43,120 bases of DNA, taken from positions 1 through 43,120 of the forward strand of contig JAFTPQ010000043.1 of NCBI GenBank assembly GCA_017463205.1, read 5' to 3'. The DNA is from Clostridia bacterium (GTDB lineage: Bacteria; Bacillota; Clostridia; Christensenellales; Borkfalkiaceae). The notes under the pieces are model-generated. The model made no database searches. It was not told the origin of the DNA and saw only the letters and a program-made list of their open reading frames with translations. Made by a program: the position numbers and the translations under genes. Shown here in pieces: positions 17,188 through 24,584 of the stretch (position 1 is its first letter; each line of letters begins with the position of its first letter).

Positions 17188-17871
17188 ATGGAAAAACTCT
17201 ACACAGGAAAAACAAAAGACGTTTACAAGCTTGACAACGGCAACGTAATGCTGAAATTCAAAGACGATTGCACGGGCAAAGACGGGGTATTCGATCCCGG
17301 TGAAAACACCGTGGGATTGACGATTGAGGGCATCGGCAAAGCAAACCTGAAATCTTCGGTGTATTATTTTGAATTGCTGAAAAAAGCAGGGATCAAAACG
17401 CATTACGTTTCTGCCGACCTCGAAAACGCAACGATGGAAGTGCTTCCCGCAACCGTATTCGGTCACGGTTTGGAAGTGATCTGCCGTTTGGTTGCAACAG
17501 GCAGCTTTATCCGCAGATACGGCGAATATATCGAAAACGGCACCGTTTTGGAAGGCGGCTATGTAGAATGTACCTTCAAAAACGATGAAAAAGGCGATCC
17601 CCTCGTTACGGCGGAAGGTTTGGCGGCGCTTGGCGTTATGAGCATGGAAATGTTCAACAGTATGAAAGAACAAACGCTGAAAATCACGAAAGTGGTTGCC
17701 GACGATTTGAAATCGATCGGTTTGGATCTTTGGGATATCAAATTTGAATTTGGTTATAACAACGGCGAAGTAATTTTGATCGACGAGATTGCTTCCGGCA
17801 ATATGCGCGTTTATAAAGACGGAAAGATCGTTGATCCCGTCGAACTGACCAAACTTATCAACAACAGATAA
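17188..17871 (+). CDS. purC: Phosphoribosylaminoimidazole-succinocarboxamide synthase
   Basis: 227 residues, slightly short for SAICAR synthetase (about 235). It ligates aspartate to CAIR in de novo purine synthesis. Conserved features are [10 protein letters not shown] at the N-terminus, [23 protein letters not shown] with the conserved Arg-rich strand (about 91-113), [13 protein letters not shown] and [17 protein letters not shown] near the C-terminus. GAGG lies 9 nt before the ATG. It stands alone: no other pur gene is in the window, so it is uncoupled from the usual pur operon and has its own promoter and terminator. Confidence 0.92.
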   Translation: MEKLYTGKTKDVYKLDNGNVMLKFKDDCTGKDGVFDPGENTVGLTIEGIGKANLKSSVYYFELLKKAGIKTHYVSADLENATMEVLPATVFGHGLEVICRLVATGSFIRRYGEYIENGTVLEGGYVECTFKNDEKGDPLVTAEGLAALGVMSMEMFNSMKEQTLKITKVVADDLKSIGLDLWDIKFEFGYNNGEVILIDEIASGNMRVYKDGKIVDPVELTKLINNR

Positions 17872-17899
17872 TCGACGGTTTTTCATAAAAATCTCATAA

Positions 17900-17945
17900 A
17901 AAACAGCCTTTTGAAAGCAAACGCTTTTAAAGGCTGTTTTGTTTT
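17900..17945 (+). terminator. purC terminator
   Basis: AAAACAGCCTTT pairs with AAAGGCTGTTTT (inner stem AAAGC/GCTTT), followed by GTTTT. Confidence 0.8.
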
Positions 17946-18190
17946 ATAATATAGGAAAAATACAACCAATACGGCAAAAACGAGAACGGACACAAACGAG
18001 ACAAGCACCCCGTTATATGATCGGATATCCCAATGGCGGCCCCCCTGCTTACCAAATATACGCCGCCTACTACAATAGCAATGAAATATTCTAAAGCGAC
18101 TTCCAATTATGTATAAAATAACTGGCTTTATATGCGTCCTTTTCGTTGGTTGGCTTTTCTATCAAACCTCCCGCGCAATATTCGACCTTT
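17945..18190 (-). pseudogene. Probable broken small membrane-protein gene
   Basis: Downstream of a perfect minus-strand promoter, three consecutive pieces in different frames read like one protein: a hydrophilic piece starting IEKPTNEKDAYKASYF, a hydrophobic piece LEYFIAIVVGGVYLVSRG...IGISDHITG, and a second hydrophobic piece VLVSFVSVLVFAVLVVFFLYY. The last shift falls at the GGGG near 18010, where one more G would join the two hydrophobic pieces. The frame then has no stop before the purC terminator. Family unknown. It may be a decayed gene or contain sequencing errors; I infer it from composition and the promoter, not from homology. Confidence 0.4.
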
Positions 18191-18215
18191 TTTCTCGCCT
18201 GATCGCAACGTTCAT

Positions 18216-18244
18216 ATTTTATAACAAACTCTACGTTTTGTCAA
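18216..18244 (-). promoter_or_regulatory. Strong minus-strand promoter facing the small membrane-gene relic
   Basis: On the minus strand TTGACA (18239-18244), 17 nt, TAAAAT (18216-18221). No intact gene follows before purC's terminator. Confidence 0.65.
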
Positions 18245-18339
18245 GAGCATTTTATTTGATTGTTCCGTTGATTTTATTATATTCTTTATTATTTTTTGTA
18301 AAAGTTTATAAAATCATTATAAAAAACGTTGCGGTACGT

Positions 18340-19038
18340 TTATACGATTGAAAAACCACCGTTGACGGGAAGATCGATCCCCGTTACGTAATCGTTTTCC
18401 TCCAAATAAACTACCGCTTTCGCCACGTCGTCGCCGCGTCCCAAACGCCCCATCGGTATTTCTTCTTTCAACGCCTGCATATCTTCCGCCGAAAAATGCG
18501 CATTCATTTTCGTGTCGATCACGCCGGGCGAAACACAGTTGACGCGAATCCCCGACCAGCCAAGTTCTTTTGCCAATGCCTTGGTAAAACCGATCAAGGC
18601 GGCTTTCGACGCCGAATATACGCTTTCGCAACTTGCGCCCACCTCTCCCCAAACGGAAGATACGTTGATGATGACGCCGCTTTGCCGTTGGATCATCCCC
18701 TTCGCTGCTTCGCGGCTGCATAAAAATGCTCCGCCGACGTTTACGCCCATCACGCGCATAAATTCCTCGTAATTTACGTCCTGTATTTGTTTCACCAGCG
18801 ATACGCCCGCATTATTTACCAAAACGTCTACTTTGCCGATTTTGGCAAACAATTCTACAACGTCTTTTTCGTTGGATACGTCCGCGCGATAAGTTTCTAC
18901 ACCTTTTTCTTCGATCCGTTTCGCGCTGACCTCGTCCTGCGAATATATCGCGCACACACGATAGCCTTTTTTCAAAAAAGCCAAAGCAATACTTTCGCCT
19001 ATCCCGCGTACGCCTCCCGTCACCAAAACCGTTTTCAT
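18340..19038 (-). CDS. SDR reductase, FabG/YmfI-like
   Basis: 232 residues, a short-chain dehydrogenase with the full motif set: TGGVRGIG cofactor loop (7-14), NNAGVS, the catalytic Ser in INVSSVWG, YSASKAAL with the Tyr and Lys, and the LPVNGGFSIV tail. The N-terminus MKTVLVTGG...GIGESIALAF is typical of both FabG 3-oxoacyl-ACP reductases and the YmfI-type reductase that finishes elongation factor P modification in some Bacillota; sequence alone does not separate them. GGGGAGCAGG precedes the ATG. It is the last gene of the mcs-clp-aro array, 43 nt after aroK. No fab genes are nearby, which slightly favours the second reading. Confidence 0.8.
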   Translation of the reverse strand: MKTVLVTGGVRGIGESIALAFLKKGYRVCAIYSQDEVSAKRIEEKGVETYRADVSNEKDVVELFAKIGKVDVLVNNAGVSLVKQIQDVNYEEFMRVMGVNVGGAFLCSREAAKGMIQRQSGVIINVSSVWGEVGASCESVYSASKAALIGFTKALAKELGWSGIRVNCVSPGVIDTKMNAHFSAEDMQALKEEIPMGRLGRGDDVAKAVVYLEENDYVTGIDLPVNGGFSIV

Positions 19039-19081
19039 CTTATACCTGCTCCCCTCGTTTTACGCTTTTTTGTTAAAGACT

Positions 19082-19591
19082 TTATTTCCGATCCGCAAAC
19101 GTGACGATCTCTTTTGCAATCGCTTCCGGCGTTTTTCCGTCCACGTCCACGATATAATCGGCAACGTGCTCGTATACGGGTGTGCGCTCTTTCAGCAGCC
19201 GTTCTAACCGATCGCGAATACTTTCCGTCGAAGTTTGCAACAGCGGACGATTTCCGTCCACTTTCAAACGCTTTGCCAACGTTTCTAACGTAGCGCGAAG
19301 AAAAACGATCTTCCCGTTTTCCTGCAACAGCGTATTGTTTTCCGTTTTTAAAACCAAGCCGCCGCCCGTGGAAATGATCAAATTATCTTTTTGCGCCAGC
19401 TCTTTTACGATCTCCGTTTCCAATTTACGAAAATGCGCTTCGCCGTAATACTCGAAAATATCCGAGATCTTTCCGTGTTTATCCACGATCAGTTCGTCTG
19501 TATCATACCAACGACGACCTGTTAAATCTGCTATTTTTATCCCTATCGTCGTCTTTCCCGCGCCCATCATGCCGCATAAGATCAGATTCAT
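19082..19591 (-). CDS. aroK: Shikimate kinase
   Basis: 169 residues. It phosphorylates shikimate at the 3-OH with ATP. P-loop GMMGAGKT (7-14), the substrate Asp pair in YDTDELI, FRKLE with the shikimate-binding Arg, ISTGGG, and GNRPLL of the lid region. The start is ATG at 19589-19591, 7 nt after AGGAGG; an in-frame GTG two codons upstream is too close to that site. Sixth aro gene of the array. Confidence 0.93.
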   Translation of the reverse strand: MNLILCGMMGAGKTTIGIKIADLTGRRWYDTDELIVDKHGKISDIFEYYGEAHFRKLETEIVKELAQKDNLIISTGGGLVLKTENNTLLQENGKIVFLRATLETLAKRLKVDGNRPLLQTSTESIRDRLERLLKERTPVYEHVADYIVDVDGKTPEAIAKEIVTFADRK

Positions 19592-19637
19592 CTTCACGCC
19601 TCCTTTTTACCGCTTTTGTCTTGTTTTATCCGTGTTT

Positions 19638-20066
19638 TCAGTGTTTCAAACCCACGATCGCAGCCAAATAACTGCCTGCGCCAAAACCGCAGACAACGCC
19701 TTTGCACACTTCGGACAAAACGCTGGTATGGCGGAATTCTTCCCTTGCGTGCACATTGGACATATGCGCCTCCGCCACGGGAATATCGATCGCCGCGATC
19801 GCGTCGCGAAGGGCGTAGCTGTAATGCGTAAATGCGCCTGCGTTCAACACGATCCCATCGTACGCGCGATTTAAAAAGGCTTCATGCAATTTATTGACCA
19901 ATTCCCCTTCGATATTGCTTTGAAAGAAATCGACCTGATCGCCGTTCGCTTTGCAAAACGCCGTGATCTGCGCATTGATCTCCTCCAAAGTCGCCGTGCC
20001 GTACACGCCTTTTTCGCGTTTGCCCGTTAAATTGAGGTTCACCCCATTCATCACTAAAAGTTTCAT
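19638..20066 (-). CDS. aroQ: Type II 3-dehydroquinate dehydratase
   Basis: 142 residues, the usual size for the dodecameric type II enzyme. It converts 3-dehydroquinate to 3-dehydroshikimate. NGVNLNLTGKRE at the N-terminus, the catalytic Tyr in VYGTATLEEI, NAGAFTHYSYALRDAI and EAHMSNVHAREEFRHTS are all diagnostic. The start at 20066 has GGGAG 7 nt upstream. The position between aroE and aroK fits pathway order. Confidence 0.95.
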   Translation of the reverse strand: MKLLVMNGVNLNLTGKREKGVYGTATLEEINAQITAFCKANGDQVDFFQSNIEGELVNKLHEAFLNRAYDGIVLNAGAFTHYSYALRDAIAAIDIPVAEAHMSNVHAREEFRHTSVLSEVCKGVVCGFGAGSYLAAIVGLKH

Positions 20067-20131
20067 AATTTTTCTCCCGTTTTTTATGGATTGACGCACC
20101 CCTTCAATCGTTGCGCGTCTTTATCGATCGG

Positions 20132-20953
20132 TTATACACCTGCTTTTTCTTTCCAAATACGATATTGCGTATACAGTTCTTCAGCCTCCGCATCGTCGGG
20201 CATTTTTCCCAAATACAGACAATCGGCATAATACGCTTGATAAAACAACATACTTTCCCCGTTTAGCGTTTGCGATCCGCACGCTTTCGCCAAACGTAAA
20301 AATTCCGTTTCTTGAGGGAGGTAAATCAAGTCGATTGCCGCAACTGCGCCTTCAAACGCCGCTGTTCCAACAGGCGATCGTCCTTGCGTATCGTGCATAC
20401 CCACCCCCGTGCAGTTAACGAGGATATCAAAACCGCCTTGTTCGCCGCTTTCTGCGGGTTGTATGCCGAGTTCTTGGCAAGTTTCCAGCAATTTTTCTCG
20501 GTTTCGCTGATATAAAAACACCTCTGCCCCTGCGAGTTTCAAAGCAACGGCGGTGCTTCTGCCTGCTCCGCCCGCACCCAACACCAACACTTTTTTGCCT
20601 TGCGGACAAATATTGGCGGCGCGAAGCATTTGCATAAAACCGACGCCATCCGTATTATATCCCGTCCTCGTTGACGTCAACACCGTATTGACAGCGCCAA
20701 AAGCCATCGCGTCCCCTTCCACGCCGTCAAGGTATTCCATCACATCTCGTTTGTAAGGGATCGTTACGTTAAAACCGTCGAAATCCCCCAACAAACAGCG
20801 CATCGTATTGTCAAATTCTTCTTTACGGACTGAAAAAAACACATATTCGCATTCTACGCCCCAACGGTTTAAAATAAACGTGTGGATCTGCTTGCTTTTC
20901 GATTGCGAAACGTCTTTTCCGATCAGTCCCAATCGCAGTTTTTTTACATTCAT
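20132..20953 (-). CDS. aroE: Shikimate dehydrogenase
   Basis: 273 residues. It reduces 3-dehydroshikimate with NADPH. Shown by LIGKDVSQSKS (shikimate-binding SxS), FNVTIPYKRDV with the catalytic Lys, GAVNTV, TGYNTDGVGF with the catalytic Asp and VLVLGAGGAGRSTAVAL as the dinucleotide loop. I prefer the ATG at 20951-20953 (about 10 nt after GGGGG) over one three codons upstream that nearly abuts the same site. Confidence 0.93.
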   Translation of the reverse strand: MNVKKLRLGLIGKDVSQSKSKQIHTFILNRWGVECEYVFFSVRKEEFDNTMRCLLGDFDGFNVTIPYKRDVMEYLDGVEGDAMAFGAVNTVLTSTRTGYNTDGVGFMQMLRAANICPQGKKVLVLGAGGAGRSTAVALKLAGAEVFLYQRNREKLLETCQELGIQPAESGEQGGFDILVNCTGVGMHDTQGRSPVGTAAFEGAVAAIDLIYLPQETEFLRLAKACGSQTLNGESMLFYQAYYADCLYLGKMPDDAEAEELYTQYRIWKEKAGV

Positions 20954-20978
20954 CGCGTACATGCCCCCTGCTTTTCAT

Positions 20979-22235
20979 TTAATAAAGCCGAATATCCAAT
21001 TTGTCGAAAAAGTCCGGAAAAGAAATTGCGCAACATTCGGGACGAGCCAGATTCCCCCCGTTTTCCGTTGCGATCAACCCCACTGCCGCCGTCATCGCAA
21101 TACGATGATCGAGATAGCTGTCTACGTTGCCCCCTCTCAATTTTTTCCTGCCGCGAATGACAAAACCGTCGGGCAATTCTTCGCAGTCCCCCCCGATATT
21201 ATTGATCAGCTCTACCGTCGTTTTAATGCGGTCGCTTTCCTTTACACGCAATTCTTTTGCGCCGATAATGCGGCTTTCCCCTTCGGCAAACGCGCAAAGC
21301 AACGCAACCAAAGGCAATTCGTCTATCATCGAAGGTACGTCTTCCGCTTGCAAAGAAATTGCGTGCATTGCCGATTTCTCCACCAAAATATCCGCCGTTT
21401 CTTCGCCGCCCGAAATACGCCTGTTCAACAATTGATATTGCACGCCCAAACGATCGAACGCCTTTAAAATCCCCGTCCGTGTAACGTTGATCCCCACGTT
21501 TTTACACAACGTTTTCCCTTTTAATGCGCCCAATGCCATAAAATATGCCGCAGAGGAAACGTCCGAGGGCACACAAACGTCCACCGCACGCAAGTCGCTG
21601 TGTTTCACCGTCACTCGATTGCCGTTCACTTGAAGATCTGCCCCCATCGCCGACAGCATACGCTCTGTATGATCGCGCGATTTTACAGGTTCTGTAACCG
21701 AAGTTTCCCCTTCCGCCGATATCCCCGCCAAAAGCACCGCGCTTTTTACTTGCGCAGAGGAGATCTGCAAAGTGACGTCTGCGCCTTTTAACGGTTGCGG
21801 CGATATCAAAACGGGTGCATGCCCTTCCGTCGTTGTGATATTTGCCCCAAGCTTCGATAAAGGTTCGGCAACCCGTTTCATCGGCCGTAAGGAAAGAGAT
21901 TCGTCCCCGTATAATTCCGCATCGATCTGTTTTCCTGCCACAAAGCCTGTCAAAAGGCGAATCGTCGTACCTGAATTTCCGCAATTTAATTTCGTTCCGC
22001 GACGAAAATGCGGCGTGCCTTTCACGCGTAACGTCGTTCCGTCCACGTCTATTTTTGCGCCCAACGCGCGCATACAGCGGCAAGTTGAAACACAATCTTC
22101 CCCCATCAGGGCATTGGTGATCGTAGCTTCGCCGTCTGCGCCACCGTTGAGAATGATCGCGCGGTGCGTAATCGATTTATCGCCGGGCAGAGAAAACTCT
22201 CCCTCAAAAACACCTCTGGCGTCAATTCGTTGCAT
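20979..22235 (-). CDS. aroA: 3-phosphoshikimate 1-carboxyvinyltransferase (EPSP synthase)
   Basis: 418 residues. It joins shikimate 3-phosphate and PEP. Markers are LPGDKSITHRAI near the N-terminus (Lys and Ser-Ile-Thr of the active site), LNCGNSGTTIRLLTG, SSAQVKSAVLLAG, the catalytic Asp in VPSMIDELPL and LRVKESDRI. In the PEP loop the usual NSGT(A/T)xR is present with Thr at the fourth position. The start at 22235 has GGAGG 7 nt upstream; a further ATG five codons earlier has none. The gap to aroE is 25 nt. Confidence 0.95.
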   Translation of the reverse strand: MQRIDARGVFEGEFSLPGDKSITHRAIILNGGADGEATITNALMGEDCVSTCRCMRALGAKIDVDGTTLRVKGTPHFRRGTKLNCGNSGTTIRLLTGFVAGKQIDAELYGDESLSLRPMKRVAEPLSKLGANITTTEGHAPVLISPQPLKGADVTLQISSAQVKSAVLLAGISAEGETSVTEPVKSRDHTERMLSAMGADLQVNGNRVTVKHSDLRAVDVCVPSDVSSAAYFMALGALKGKTLCKNVGINVTRTGILKAFDRLGVQYQLLNRRISGGEETADILVEKSAMHAISLQAEDVPSMIDELPLVALLCAFAEGESRIIGAKELRVKESDRIKTTVELINNIGGDCEELPDGFVIRGRKKLRGGNVDSYLDHRIAMTAAVGLIATENGGNLARPECCAISFPDFFDKLDIRLY

Positions 22236-22283
22236 ACCTGCCCCTCCCATTTTTCTTTTTTATCGTCTTTTTTTAGATATTTA

Positions 22284-23378
22284 TCAATACCTTTCGTCGT
22301 TTTGTTCGTCGGTTTTTATGCCGCTTTTTACACCTTCAAGCAATGCCGTGCGATAGTCCTCAAAGGAAAGCGCCAACATCATCCATTCCCCTTTCGCTTT
22401 TGCAACTGCCATTTGAATTTTGCCGTCGTCTGCATTTTTCTTATCCGACCGAGCCTTTTCCGCCGCCTCCCCGATTTGACGGAAATCGACGTTTGAACAA
22501 GGCGATATTTGCAACGCAACATTTACGACGTGCAACAATTTTTCTCCGTATTCCCGATCGCAAACGTCCGCCGCTATCGCAATTTTCGTTTCCAATGCCA
22601 TACCGTACAATACGCTTTCGCCGTGAGAAAGCCCATAGAAAAGCTCGATCGCGTGTCCCGTCGTATGCCCGACGTTTAAACTGCGGCGTTCGCCCGATTC
22701 CTTTTCATCTGCTTGCACAATGCAGGCTTTATGCCGTATACAAGCCGTAATCAACGTCTTTAAAAATTCTTGATCTTCCAATCGATCGATATTTTCCTGT
22801 AATAAATCGAAAATTTCACCGCTTAACGCCGCATATTTCACAATTTCCCCGACGCCGCATTTCAACTCTCGTTTCGGCAAAGTTTGTAAAAACGTGGGAT
22901 CGACCAACACTTCGCGAGGCTGATAAAATGCCCCCACTGCATTTTTTACGCCACCCAAATCAACCGCAGTTTTTCCGCCCACGCTGCTGTCCACTTGCGC
23001 CAACAACGTAGTGGGGATCTGCACACAAGAAATGCCGCGCATAAACAATGCCGCCGCCAAACCGCCGATATCCCCGACAACGCCGCCGCCGACCGCAAAT
23101 AGGCGGGACGTGAGATGCAAACCCGCTTTGGTCATTTTTCGCAGAATTTGATACAGCGATTGAAAATTTTTAAATTCTTCCCCGGCAGGCAATACGAATA
23201 TGCTTGCTCCGCGGAAATACGTTTTAAATAACGACGGATACAATGCGTATACGTTGACGTCCGTCACGACAAAATTTTTCTGTCCTTCCGTTAAGAGGGG
23301 CAAGCGTTCCGCCAACACTTCCTCTCCCACGTATATTTGTCCCTGCATGGAAGGAGTTTGTAAAGTGATTTGTTCCAT
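22284..23378 (-). CDS. aroB: 3-dehydroquinate synthase
   Basis: 364 residues. NAD- and metal-dependent cyclisation of DAHP. AVGGGVVGDIGGLAAALFMRG is split here by AVGGGVVGDIGG (nucleotide site) and the following helix; PTTLLAQVDSSVGGKTAVD, GEIVKYA, NVGHTTGHAIE and HGESVLYGM carry the conserved metal and substrate residues. AAGGAG lies 5 nt before the ATG. It starts 10 nt after the aroC stop, so the two are translationally linked. The C-terminal ~15 residues extend slightly past the usual end. Confidence 0.95.
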   Translation of the reverse strand: MEQITLQTPSMQGQIYVGEEVLAERLPLLTEGQKNFVVTDVNVYALYPSLFKTYFRGASIFVLPAGEEFKNFQSLYQILRKMTKAGLHLTSRLFAVGGGVVGDIGGLAAALFMRGISCVQIPTTLLAQVDSSVGGKTAVDLGGVKNAVGAFYQPREVLVDPTFLQTLPKRELKCGVGEIVKYAALSGEIFDLLQENIDRLEDQEFLKTLITACIRHKACIVQADEKESGERRSLNVGHTTGHAIELFYGLSHGESVLYGMALETKIAIAADVCDREYGEKLLHVVNVALQISPCSNVDFRQIGEAAEKARSDKKNADDGKIQMAVAKAKGEWMMLALSFEDYRTALLEGVKSGIKTDEQNDERY

Positions 23379-23388
23379 TTCGACTCCT

Positions 23389-24528
23389 TTACGGCAATCG
23401 GTTATACCGTTCTTGCATTTCCTGTATCGTATCGCCGCCTAAACGTTTTGCAACGGCATTCGCCAACACTTCCGCCACCACAGCCTCGGCAATAACCTCT
23501 AACGCGAAAATAGCGCAAACGTCGCTTCTTTCAGACGCGGCAACCGCTTTTTCCTTCGTGGAATAATCCACTGTTTGCAAACCGTTCATCAACGTGGGAA
23601 TCGGCTTCATCGCCACTCGCAAAACAATTTCTTCCCCGTTCGACATTCCGCCTTCGATACCGCCCGCGCGATTGCTTATCCGATAAAAATCCTTTTCTTC
23701 GGAATAAAAAATTTCATCGTGCACCGCCTTACCGCTTGTTTCGCAAACCGCAAATCCCGCGCCCACTTCCACGCCTTTCACTGCTTGTATGCTCATCAAG
23801 CCCTGCGCCAACTGTGCGTCCAATTTTTCCGCATACGTCATCACGTTGCCAAAACCGCTTTTTAATCCCTTCACGCGGATTTCGACTACGCCGCCTGCCG
23901 TATCCCCTTCTTTTTTCAACTGCGACACCTTCTCGATCGCCTGTTTTTCCACTTCGAGATCCAACATACCAAGCGACGTCGATTTCGCCCGTAAAAGATC
24001 GTTGAACGCATACCTGCCCCCGTCCTTTACGCCGCAAACCTCTTTTACATAACCGCCGATTTCCACCCCGAATACGGATAAATATTGCCGATAAACTTCT
24101 CCTGCGGCAACACGAATCGCCGTTTCGCGAGCCGAAGCCCGTTCGAGAATATTTCTTGCGTCCGTTTGATCGAATTTGCGTATTCCTGTCAAATCGGCGT
24201 GTCCGGGCCGCACTTTTGTCAGGCATTTTTCCGCCATACGCGTTTCGTCGCACTCCTCGGCTGACATACAATCCGCCCAATGCGCAAAATCTTTATTATA
24301 AATACATAACGTTACGGGACTGCCCAACGTTTCTCGATTGCGCACGCCCGTCAAAATTTCCACTTTATCACATTCGATCTTTTGTCTGCCGCCGCGTCCA
24401 AAACCGCTTTGACGAAGAGCCAACGCCCGATCGATCGCCTCTTTATCGATCTTTAAATGCGCAGGCAATCCCTCGATGATCGCCACCAGAGCCTTTCCGT
24501 GTGATTCGCCAGCCGTCGTCAATTTCAT
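23389..24528 (-). CDS. aroC: Chorismate synthase
   Basis: 379 residues. It forms chorismate from EPSP using reduced FMN. Shown by TTAGESHGKAL at the N-terminus, RQSGFGRGGRQKIE, KVRPGHADLTGIRKF and LERASARETAIRVAAG. The start is ATG at 24526-24528, 7 nt after AGGAGG; an upstream in-frame TTG lies too close. First aro gene of the array, 56 nt behind clpC with no terminator or clear promoter between them. Confidence 0.95.
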   Translation of the reverse strand: MKLTTAGESHGKALVAIIEGLPAHLKIDKEAIDRALALRQSGFGRGGRQKIECDKVEILTGVRNRETLGSPVTLCIYNKDFAHWADCMSAEECDETRMAEKCLTKVRPGHADLTGIRKFDQTDARNILERASARETAIRVAAGEVYRQYLSVFGVEIGGYVKEVCGVKDGGRYAFNDLLRAKSTSLGMLDLEVEKQAIEKVSQLKKEGDTAGGVVEIRVKGLKSGFGNVMTYAEKLDAQLAQGLMSIQAVKGVEVGAGFAVCETSGKAVHDEIFYSEEKDFYRISNRAGGIEGGMSNGEEIVLRVAMKPIPTLMNGLQTVDYSTKEKAVAASERSDVCAIFALEVIAEAVVAEVLANAVAKRLGGDTIQEMQERYNRLP

Positions 24529-24584
24529 AAGCAATCCTCCTTACGCTTTTCGATAGTTTCCCATTTTTTATTGTTTTTCCTCTT

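Noticed and set aside
16639..17886. 415-codon minus-strand ORF
   Set aside because: Antisense to both the HAD phosphatase gene and purC, and spans the promoter between them.
18109..18351. 80-codon hydrophobic plus-strand ORF
   Set aside because: No ribosome binding site, AT-rich hydrophobic codons by composition, overlaps the end of the SDR gene and lies antisense to a perfect promoter.
23996..24020. GGGGGCAGGTATGCG inside aroC, resembling the start context of aroA and the aldolase gene
   Set aside because: Inside aroC it simply encodes Gly-Gly-Arg-Tyr-Ala. The shared GGCAGGTATG at the aroA and aldolase starts and at 39676-39689 is short enough to be coincidence.
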